A stretch of 6,591 nt of DNA from Verrucomicrobiales bacterium (GTDB taxonomy: Bacteria > Verrucomicrobiota > Verrucomicrobiia > Verrucomicrobiales > Verrucomicrobiaceae), in the NCBI GenBank assembly GCA_003453085.1, contig DMMK01000462.1:1-6591 (forward strand), written 5' to 3'. This document shows positions 1 through 5,209 of this stretch, piece by piece. The position numbers and the translations under genes were made by a program. Below the pieces are notes generated by a model. The model was not told where the DNA came from, ran no database searches, and saw only the letters and a program-made list of their open reading frames with translations. Every line of letters begins with the position of its first letter. Position 1 is the first letter of the stretch.

Positions 1-63
1 GCTGCAATCTTCCGCCCGCCGAAGTCCGCCTTCGACGAATGGAAGTCCCGCCAGCCCGCCTGA
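1..63 (+). CDS. C-terminal end of an unidentified protein (partial), possibly IscU-like
   Basis: Reading frame 1 is open from the first base to a TGA at 61-63 and encodes the last 20 residues of a protein that begins outside the window. The end of the peptide, SAFDEWKSRQPA, loosely resembles the C-terminal helix of IscU scaffold proteins (E. coli IscU ends in a similar charged helix, AIADYKSKRE, from memory). An iscU gene upstream of iscA and hscB would fit the usual isc order. The match is too short to be firm, and a cysteine desulfurase or an unrelated protein is equally possible. Its stop lies 17 bp before the iscA start, so the genes are probably co-transcribed. Confidence 0.5.
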   Translation, partial: AAIFRPPKSAFDEWKSRQPA

Positions 64-80
64 CCGTATCCATTTGCATC

Positions 81-464
81 ATGCCAGCCATCGCCGCTCC
101 CCAAGCCGCCACTAACTACAAGATCGGCAACGAGAAGCCCATCAAAGTACTGCCCAATGCTGCCCGCAAGCTCACCAGCCTGCTGACGAAACAGGGCCGT
201 GCTGAAAACGGCGCGCTGCGCGTGGCCGTCGTCGGTGGCGGCTGCTCCGGTTTGCAATACAAAATGGATCTCGTGGATGGTCCAGCTAACCGTGACATCA
301 TGGTGATCTCCAGCGAGGTCCGGGTGGTGATTGATCCTAAAAGCGCCCTCTTTGTCAGCGGCTCCGAACTGGATTTCAGCGACGACCTGCAGCAAGGCGG
401 CTTCAAGGTCACCAATCCCAATGCCATCGTCACCTGTTCCTGCGGCGAAAGTTTCGCGGCCTGA
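81..464 (+). CDS. iscA: A-type iron-sulfur cluster carrier protein (IscA/ErpA family)
   Basis: A 127-residue HesB/IscA-family protein, which carries or inserts Fe-S clusters or iron into client apoproteins in the cytoplasm. The three family cysteines are present: C55 in GGGCSGLQY and C119/C121 in the C-terminal TCSCGESF. The 64-residue spacing between the first two matches E. coli IscA (C35, C99). The core begins at about residue 21 (IKVLPNAARKL), so there is a 20-residue N-terminal extension. I chose the ATG at 81. The upstream in-frame ATG at 39 overlaps the preceding gene and would add an unconserved 14-residue leader. No Shine-Dalgarno site is evident. The gene is 8 bp upstream of hscB, which supports a role in the isc pathway. 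IscA, ErpA and SufA cannot be told apart by sequence alone; context favours IscA. Confidence 0.9.
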   Translation: MPAIAAPQAATNYKIGNEKPIKVLPNAARKLTSLLTKQGRAENGALRVAVVGGGCSGLQYKMDLVDGPANRDIMVISSEVRVVIDPKSALFVSGSELDFSDDLQQGGFKVTNPNAIVTCSCGESFAA

Positions 465-472
465 TCTGAGCC

Positions 473-1042
473 ATGTCCGCTGATGCCTTTGCCCTCCTCG
501 GTCTGCTGCCTCGGGCAGCCCTGGATGAGGAGACCCTGCAATCCGCCTACCTCAGCGCGACCCGTTCAGCACACCCAGATCAAGCGGGTGGTGATGCCAC
601 TTTGAGCGCCGATCTGAATGCTGCCCTCGAGACACTCAAGTCACCCGTCACCAGACTGAAGCATCTGCTCGAGCAGCACTCGGACACTCCCTGGCGTGCA
701 GTGCCTTTGGACTCAGCCCTGATGTCCCTGTTTGAAAAAGTCGGCCCGCTGCTGCAATCGGCACAGGTCTTTCTCAAAAAGAAACAAAACGCCACCACAG
801 CCCTGGCCAAAGCCTTGCTGGCAGGTGAGGAAATGCGCCTGCGCGAAGCCTTGGAAGAACTCGGCCTGCAGATCGAGGATGCCTGGCAGCAGATGGAATC
901 CCAGTTAGCCCCCTATGATGTCCGCATCATCGCTGGAGATGTCACTGTCTGGGCCGAACTCCAGGCTATGCAGGCGCGTCTAGCCTATCTCTTCAAATGG
1001 CGCACACAAATCCGAGAAGCCCTGCTCGGTTTGATGCTCTGA
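473..1042 (+). CDS. hscB: Fe-S assembly J-domain co-chaperone HscB
   Basis: A 189-residue protein with an N-terminal J-domain and a C-terminal helical domain, the layout of HscB (E. coli HscB is about 171 residues). The HPD tripeptide that stimulates Hsp70 ATPase is at residues 34-36 (SAHPDQAGG). It is followed by the HscB-typical LNAALETLKSPVTRLKHLL, corresponding to the LNxAYxTLxxPxxRAxYLL region, which separates HscB from generic DnaJ proteins. Residues of about 85-185 are rich in Glu, Gln, Leu and Ala and should form the helical IscU-binding bundle. In the known pathway HscB delivers IscU to the Hsp70 HscA for cluster release. The gene starts 8 bp after iscA, but the next gene is an aldolase rather than hscA, so the partner chaperone is encoded elsewhere or is a general DnaK. 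Confidence 0.88.
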   Translation: MSADAFALLGLLPRAALDEETLQSAYLSATRSAHPDQAGGDATLSADLNAALETLKSPVTRLKHLLEQHSDTPWRAVPLDSALMSLFEKVGPLLQSAQVFLKKKQNATTALAKALLAGEEMRLREALEELGLQIEDAWQQMESQLAPYDVRIIAGDVTVWAELQAMQARLAYLFKWRTQIREALLGLML

Positions 1043-1096
1043 AGGTTGCGTAAAGCCTATTCATGCCGACTGTGCTGGCCCAACTTATTACCTATT

Positions 1097-2059
1097 ATGG
1101 CCGACATCAGCACCAGCGCAGCAGACAAGAAAGAGAAGGAATACTTCGCCAACATCCCTCAGGAGGCCCCAGGCTTCTTCCTCAAGGGCTCCCACCAGTA
1201 TGACTGGGGTCTCAAGAACCGTCTGAGCAAGATTTTCAATCCCAAGGACGGCCGCACCGTCATGCTCGCTTTTGACCACGGCTACTTCCAGGGCCCGACC
1301 ACCGGCCTGGAGCGTGTGGACCAGACCATCCTCCCCTTGGAGCCGTATGCCGACTGCTTGATGCTCACCCGTGGCATCCAGCGCAGCGTCGTCCCGGCCT
1401 CCACCCAGAAGGCCATCGCCCTGCGCGCCTCCGGCGGCACCTCCATGGTCAGCCCCTTTGAAGAGTGGGAAGGCGAACTGGACGGCAAGAAGATCAAGTT
1501 TGGCCGCCCCGGCTTTGAGCCTCTCTCCAATGAGAGCACCGCGCTGAACATCGAAGAGGCCATCCGCCTCAACGCCAGCGTTCTGGCCGTGCAGGTCTTC
1601 ATCGGCAGCGCCTATGAGCGCCAGTCCCTGAAAAACCTGACTGACCTGGTGGATGCAGCGAGCCGTTACGGCATCGCCGTGATGGGGGTGACGGCCGTGG
1701 GTCGTGCAATGGCACGCAACGCACAGTATTTCCGTCTGGCGACGCGCATCATGGCGGAGCTGGGAGCCAACGTGGTGAAGTGCTACTACACGGAAGAAGA
1801 CTTTGAAACGGTGACGAGCTGCTGCCCAGTGCCGATCGTGATCGCCGGTGGCAAGAAGCTGCCGGAGCTGGAAGCCTTGACGATGTGCTACAACGCGATC
1901 CAGCAGGGAGCCAACGGGGTGGACATGGGCCGGAACATTTTCCAGAGCGATGCGCCGATCAGCATGATGCAGGCGGTGCGCGGGGTGGTGCATGAAGGGC
2001 TGACGCCTGAACAGGGCTACCAGATGTACAACGACCTTAAGGCCAAGGGCACCAAGTAA
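1097..2059 (+). CDS. LsrF-like class I aldolase/thiolase (DeoC/LacD superfamily)
   Basis: A 320-residue TIM-barrel protein that closely resembles E. coli LsrF (291 residues), the thiolase that cleaves 3-hydroxy-5-phosphonooxypentane-2,4-dione at the end of autoinducer-2 breakdown. Shared blocks include [20 protein letters not shown] (residues 54-73), [10 protein letters not shown] (91-100), [15 protein letters not shown] (243-257) and [12 protein letters not shown] (274-285). The Schiff-base lysine, K203 in LsrF, corresponds to K228 in VVKCYY. Relative to LsrF there is about 22 residues of extra sequence around 117-142. I chose the ATG at 1097 (MADIST...); the upstream in-frame TTG at 1046 would add an unconserved leader. 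No clear ribosome site is seen. The gene lies 54 bp after hscB and no other lsr gene is visible, so the true substrate may be another phosphorylated ketose or fructose-bisphosphate-like compound. Thr and Val codon choice changes sharply at about codon 183. Confidence 0.85.
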   Translation: MADISTSAADKKEKEYFANIPQEAPGFFLKGSHQYDWGLKNRLSKIFNPKDGRTVMLAFDHGYFQGPTTGLERVDQTILPLEPYADCLMLTRGIQRSVVPASTQKAIALRASGGTSMVSPFEEWEGELDGKKIKFGRPGFEPLSNESTALNIEEAIRLNASVLAVQVFIGSAYERQSLKNLTDLVDAASRYGIAVMGVTAVGRAMARNAQYFRLATRIMAELGANVVKCYYTEEDFETVTSCCPVPIVIAGGKKLPELEALTMCYNAIQQGANGVDMGRNIFQSDAPISMMQAVRGVVHEGLTPEQGYQMYNDLKAKGTK

Positions 2060-2071
2060 GTGTCCTCGCCG

Positions 2072-2101
2072 GCACGGTGGCAACTCCGGCTGCCACTGTG
2101 C
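2072..2101 (+). other. Hairpin downstream of the LsrF-like gene (possible weak terminator)
   Basis: Arms GCACGGTGGCA (2072-2082) and TGCCACTGTGC (2091-2101) pair over 11 positions, ten Watson-Crick and one G-U, around an 8-base loop. It begins 12 bp after the stop of the aldolase gene. No T-run follows, so it is not a canonical intrinsic terminator. It may instead stabilise the 3' end of the transcript or act as an inefficient terminator. Confidence 0.45.
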
Positions 2102-2137
2102 GCCTCAGGGCAGGCCCGAGGGAGAAATGGCCATTCC

Positions 2138-2166
2138 TTGACCCCCGGCCCCTTTGCCGCTACTCT
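2138..2166 (+). promoter_or_regulatory. Possible sigma-70-type promoter for the apaG-like gene
   Basis: TTGACC at 2138-2143 matches five of six bases of the -35 consensus. It is separated by exactly 17 bases from TACTCT at 2161-2166, which matches only three of six bases of the -10 consensus. Transcription would begin at about 2172-2175, at or next to the ATG at 2175, implying a leaderless mRNA. The position in a 115-bp gap after a hairpin is sensible, but the -10 element is poor and this is an inference. Confidence 0.35.
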
Positions 2167-2174
2167 GCGGAATC

Positions 2175-2561
2175 ATGAACGTCAGCTTCGAGCATCTCAC
2201 AGGCCTCTCCGTCACGGTTGACGAGGTGCAGTATGATCCGACGCGGCCCGCGCCGCCCGACCGGCCCCACCCGTTCGTGTATCATGTCTCCATTCACAAC
2301 GACTCCCAGGAGACAGTGAACATCTTTGGCCGCAAGTGGATCGTCCGCGACACCGATGGCGACACCCTCGTGGTGGAAGGTGATGGCGTGGTAGGCCAGT
2401 TCCCAAAACTGGAGCCCGGCCAGACCTTCAGCTACAATTCCTATCACGTGATCAAGGCCGAAAGCACGGCCACGGGTTCCTTCTTTGGCACCACGACTCA
2501 AGGCCGCCCGGTCTGTGCGCGCATCCCCCGCTTTGAGATGCACCCGCCACTGCTGGCCTAA
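2175..2561 (+). CDS. apaG: ApaG-domain protein (DUF525)
   Basis: A 128-residue protein about the length of E. coli ApaG (125 residues), consisting of one ApaG fibronectin-like beta-sandwich. Recognisable family features are an N-terminal segment ending in FVYHVSIHNDSQETV (34-48), GRKWIVRDTDG (52-62), and the diagnostic EGDGVVGQFPKLEPGQTFSY (68-87) with its glycine-rich GDGVVG. These are followed by GSFFG (101-105) and the terminal IPRFEMHPPL. The biochemical role of ApaG is not settled: it has been linked to cobalt/magnesium resistance in enterobacteria, and the same fold serves as a protein-interaction domain in F-box proteins. I chose the ATG at 2175; the upstream in-frame start at 2154 adds seven poorly supported residues. 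It stands alone between a hairpin and a terminator, so it is probably monocistronic. Confidence 0.82.
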   Translation: MNVSFEHLTGLSVTVDEVQYDPTRPAPPDRPHPFVYHVSIHNDSQETVNIFGRKWIVRDTDGDTLVVEGDGVVGQFPKLEPGQTFSYNSYHVIKAESTATGSFFGTTTQGRPVCARIPRFEMHPPLLA

Positions 2562-2596
2562 CCAGCAATTGGCAAAGCCGATTCCCAAGGACACAA

Positions 2597-2628
2597 AAAA
2601 GGCCGATTCCGCAAGGAATCGGCCTTTT
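2597..2628. terminator. Bidirectional intrinsic terminator between convergent genes
   Basis: A perfect 14-bp stem pairs AAAAGGCCGATTCC (2597-2610) with GGAATCGGCCTTTT (2615-2628), closed by a GCAA loop of the GNRA type. The plus strand ends in four Ts, serving the apaG-like gene whose stop is 35 bp upstream. The minus strand reads into six Ts (complement of 2595-2600), serving the FAD oxidoreductase gene whose stop is 16 bp away. The longer T-run suggests stronger termination on the minus strand. A partial copy of the left arm, GCCGATTCC, lies at 2577-2585 and could compete for the right arm. Confidence 0.9.
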
Positions 2629-2644
2629 GAATAAACCCAAAGAA

Positions 2645-4990
2645 CTACTTCTTCACCACCTGCACAGCGTCCAGGTGCACGTTGCCCTTGGCACCTTCGG
2701 TGCGGATGATCACGGCAGCCTCTTCACCTGCATTGAACTTGAAGGTGCCGATCGTGTGAGCTCCCTGCTTGCCATTGGCAGGCTTCGTCTGGTCCACTGG
2801 CACGGTCTTCTCGCCATCGGCACTCAGCACGGTGACGGGGACAGACTTGCCACGGTTTTCATGGGGCTGCCAGTAAACGCGCACTTCGTACTCGCCGCTT
2901 TCTTTGACGGCAAAGGCGAACTTGGCGCTGGCACCTTTGTCCTGGCCATAGCTGTAATGATCGCCCACAAAAGGCTTCAGGCCTTCACCCTTGGTCCACT
3001 TGCCCGTCAGTTCGGCATCTTCATCATCAATGACCAGACCTTCCAGCTTTTTGGGATCCAGCGTTTCATTGACGATCTCAGGCAGCTTCTTGGCATTGGC
3101 AGGCAGATAAAGCGGGCCTTCCAGGCTGTCGCGGCGCATCGCACCCGGCTGGCTCATGAGGTCCTTCAGGATGTCCAGATACTGCTCATAGACGCCACGC
3201 GGGGTGGTGTGATGGCGGACGCTGATCCAGGCGGCCTTGCCGACCACTTCGCCGAACATGCCGCAGGTGCGCATCACGCGGGTGCTGCCCAGGGCATAGC
3301 GGTCCACACTGATGTTGCGGCCAGCCATGAACAGGTTGCCGATGTCCTTGGAATAGAGGCAGCGGTAAGGCACCGGATAACCATTTTTGCGATCAGTATG
3401 CTTGCCGAACTGGGCGCGGGAAATGAAGGGATTCTCAGGAAACTTCACGGCATACTGCTCTTTCGGATAGTGCAGGTCCTGGTCCCAAGTCGTGGGCACG
3501 CAGGCATCGGGATGGACGATCCCCTTCACCATGTCTTCACCTGGAAGGATGAGATCACCGACGATGCGGCGGGATTCACGCGTGCCACCCACATAGGCCA
3601 GCCACTGCATGTCATAGTCCTTGTATTTTTCAGGAGCCAACTTCTTCAAGGCGGTCACAGCCCCGTAAACGGCGCGGAAGTTCCAGTCACGGATGCGCTC
3701 CAGGCCATTAATTGGGTCCTGGTCAAAACCACTCTCCCAGAACCATTCGCCGTGCAGATAGTCCTCGGAGTTTTCCACGGGGGTGTAGCCCAGGTCATAA
3801 CCCGTCATGTTTGCCTTGTTCTTGATACCGGCAGGCTCCATCACCTTGGGAGCCGGGAAATCTTCCAGCTTCAGATCCAGTGCCCAGGGGGTTTCTGGCC
3901 AAGCTTTGGCATTGGCCGATTTTTTCAAAACCCACATGTTGCTCATGCCCATGCGGCCTTTTTCCTCTTGGAGAATGGTGGCTCCCGCGAGGAAACCCAC
4001 GCTGCCATGACCGGTGCAATCACTGAAGAACTTGCCCCGGAAACGAGTCTCCTTGCCCGTCTTGGTATCCAGGCCCGTGACGCTGCGGATTTTCTTGTCA
4101 GCGCCCTTTTCCATCTCCACGGCATAGACATGCGTGTTGAGAAAGAGATCAATGGTCTTCTCAGCCTTCACGACTTCTTCCTTGAGCTTGTCATTGAACT
4201 CCTCAGGGGTCGCCGCAGGACTATTGCTGGCGCGATCCGCGAATTCTTCCACGATCTCGCCCAGATGCGGATACAGACCACGGCGGGTGCCGCCCATGGC
4301 CCAAACCTGCACTTCGCTGGAGCCGTTGCCGCCCAGGACGGGACGATTCTGAATGAAGGCGACTTTCAAGCCCTGGCGTGCCCCAGAAAGTGCTGCGCCC
4401 ATGCCCGAGTAACCACCACCGACGACGACAAGGTCATACTCCTCAGTCTCAGGAGCCTCAGCAGGCAGGCCTAACAACTTTTTGCGCAGAGCATTGGTCG
4501 CGGCAAAATCCGCAGGCGGTGTGAAGGACGCATCCTTGCTGAGGACGATGGCGTCCACACGGCCGTCAAAGCCGGTATTGTCCACCAGGGCGATCTTCGC
4601 CGTGCCCTTCAGTTCCACGCTTCCAGCTTCCTGCCACAGCCAGTCCTTGCCTTCAGTGCCGAGGACTTTGTCCAGGGTTTTGCCGTTCACGCTGACCTGG
4701 AACTTGCCCGGGGCTCCAGGAGCATCCCAGGGGCCGACCCAGTTTTTCGTGCGCACCCAAACCTTGTAGCTGCCGGGCTCCGCCACGGTGACATCGGTTT
4801 CGGCGTTTTTGACAGGAGTGCCCATGCCATGCGCGAGCAGGTAAGGCGAACCCATGATGTCAATGAACTGGGTGTCGAGCATCCAACCGCCAGGGTTGGC
4901 AAACGACTCCGCCTCCACCCAGACCTGCTGGGCGTGAGAAGATAGGGCAGTGGCCGCCAGGGCGGCTAACAAAGTACGACGTAACATCAT
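2645..4990 (-). CDS. Exported FAD-dependent oxidoreductase with flanking beta-sandwich domains
   Basis: A 781-residue protein with a signal peptide (MMLRRTLLAALAATALSSHA, 1-20). Residues of about 21-150 resemble a carbohydrate-binding-like beta-sandwich (VWVEAESFANPGGW, then YKVWVRTKNW and VDAIVLS). The FAD_oxidored-type core spans about 184-600. Its dinucleotide-binding motif is VVVGGGYSGMGAA (188-200), followed by FFSDCTGHGSVGFLAGA (321-337). The second FAD-contacting block is NLFMAGRNISVDRYALGSTR (552-571), continuing VMRTCGMFGEVVGKAA. Residues of about 655-780 form another sandwich of the kind annotated as golvesin/xanthan-lyase C-terminal (YEVRVYWQPH, VHLDAVQVV). Substrate and reaction are unknown; a sugar or polysaccharide-derived substrate is an inference from the domains. 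Adjacent arginines (R4, R5) allow Tat export, which suits a flavoprotein, but the motif is not canonical. I chose the ATG at 4990 because it gives a clean signal peptide; 4987 is equally possible, while the TTG at 5047 adds an unsupported leader. Confidence 0.85.
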   Translation of the reverse strand: MMLRRTLLAALAATALSSHAQQVWVEAESFANPGGWMLDTQFIDIMGSPYLLAHGMGTPVKNAETDVTVAEPGSYKVWVRTKNWVGPWDAPGAPGKFQVSVNGKTLDKVLGTEGKDWLWQEAGSVELKGTAKIALVDNTGFDGRVDAIVLSKDASFTPPADFAATNALRKKLLGLPAEAPETEEYDLVVVGGGYSGMGAALSGARQGLKVAFIQNRPVLGGNGSSEVQVWAMGGTRRGLYPHLGEIVEEFADRASNSPAATPEEFNDKLKEEVVKAEKTIDLFLNTHVYAVEMEKGADKKIRSVTGLDTKTGKETRFRGKFFSDCTGHGSVGFLAGATILQEEKGRMGMSNMWVLKKSANAKAWPETPWALDLKLEDFPAPKVMEPAGIKNKANMTGYDLGYTPVENSEDYLHGEWFWESGFDQDPINGLERIRDWNFRAVYGAVTALKKLAPEKYKDYDMQWLAYVGGTRESRRIVGDLILPGEDMVKGIVHPDACVPTTWDQDLHYPKEQYAVKFPENPFISRAQFGKHTDRKNGYPVPYRCLYSKDIGNLFMAGRNISVDRYALGSTRVMRTCGMFGEVVGKAAWISVRHHTTPRGVYEQYLDILKDLMSQPGAMRRDSLEGPLYLPANAKKLPEIVNETLDPKKLEGLVIDDEDAELTGKWTKGEGLKPFVGDHYSYGQDKGASAKFAFAVKESGEYEVRVYWQPHENRGKSVPVTVLSADGEKTVPVDQTKPANGKQGAHTIGTFKFNAGEEAAVIIRTEGAKGNVHLDAVQVVKK

Positions 4991-4998
4991 GTGTAACA
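4981..4998. repeat. Direct repeat GTAACA at the FAD gene start
   Basis: GTAACA occurs at 4981-4986 and again at 4993-4998, a 12-base period, straddling the minus-strand start codon at 4990. The same hexamer forms the half-site of the palindrome at 5066-5078, so these may be copies of one regulator recognition element. Two short matches of this size can also occur by chance. Confidence 0.35.
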
Positions 4999-5065
4999 AA
5001 ACGGGGTTGGTTTTTCCAAGCCTCTCATAAACGCGAACCAAGGGCAATTACAATCAGGCGTCTTC

Positions 5066-5078
5066 TGTTACAGTAACA
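5066..5078. promoter_or_regulatory. Palindrome TGTTAC-A-GTAACA, candidate operator
   Basis: This is a perfect 6-bp inverted repeat with a single central base. It lies 76 bp upstream of the FAD oxidoreductase start and 131 bp upstream of the importer start. Its compact dyad symmetry is typical of a binding site for a dimeric repressor or activator. Which regulator binds, if any, is unknown, since no regulator gene is in the window. Confidence 0.45.
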
Positions 5079-5132
5079 TAACCATGAGTCTCATTTGGCG
5101 CACGTCTTTTTTGCGCCTGCTTTTCCCCCTGC

Positions 5133-5144
5133 CTGTTATAACAG
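5133..5144. promoter_or_regulatory. Perfect 12-bp palindrome CTGTTATAACAG, candidate operator
   Basis: A perfect 12-bp palindrome 65 bp upstream of the binding-protein start codon. Its half-site TGTTA is shared with the palindrome at 5066-5078, and the two centres are about 66-67 bp apart. It also contains TATAAC, which could act as a -10 element with TTGCGC at 5111-5116, but that spacer would be 20 bases, longer than normal. A regulatory role is inferred from symmetry and position only. Confidence 0.45.
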
Positions 5145-5209
5145 AATGACATCACACTGATAATAAATTTAACTTTTCGGATATAACGATTCACGTTTAC
5201 GGATATCCC

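Larger units (their letters stand above)
4991..5209. promoter_or_regulatory. Divergent intergenic region between the FAD enzyme and the ABC importer genes
   Basis: This 219-bp gap separates two divergently transcribed genes and must hold both promoters. It is clearly richer in A and T than the coding DNA, especially at 5151-5195. On the plus strand TATAAC at 5182-5187 could be a -10 element 22 bp before the importer start, but no good -35 lies 16-18 bases upstream. On the minus strand TTACTG (5074-5069) and TGTAAT (5050-5045) are an 18-base-spaced, weak candidate for the FAD gene. An inverted repeat GGCGCA (5097-5102) and TGCGCC (5112-5117) spans a T-rich loop. The palindromes are listed separately. 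Promoter positions are guesses. Confidence 0.5.

Noticed and set aside
39..80. The upstream ATG at 39 as the start of the iscA-like gene
   Set aside because: It overlaps the 3' end of the preceding gene and adds an unconserved leader to a protein that already has a 20-residue extension before the family core.
1046..1096. TTG at 1046 as the start of the LsrF-like protein
   Set aside because: The 17 added residues ([17 protein letters not shown]) have no counterpart in LsrF, whose N-terminus (MAD...) aligns with the ATG at 1097.
1088..2083. A 331-codon minus-strand open frame
   Set aside because: It is the complement of the strongly conserved LsrF-like gene. The peptide is His- and Gly-rich without motifs, so it is an antisense shadow.
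2627..4474. A 615-codon plus-strand open frame
   Set aside because: It lies fully antisense to the FAD oxidoreductase gene, which has clear family motifs. Its translation is compositionally odd (rich in His, Ala, Gly and Leu) with no recognisable domain, and it starts inside the terminator. It is an effect of high-GC codon bias.
5084..5149. A 21-residue ORF (starting MSLIWRTSFLRLLF) upstream of the binding-protein gene
   Set aside because: It has an ATG and a hydrophobic translation, so a leader peptide was considered. There is no Shine-Dalgarno site, it spans the GGCGCA/TGCGCC repeat and the 5133-5144 palindrome, and an ORF this short is expected by chance.
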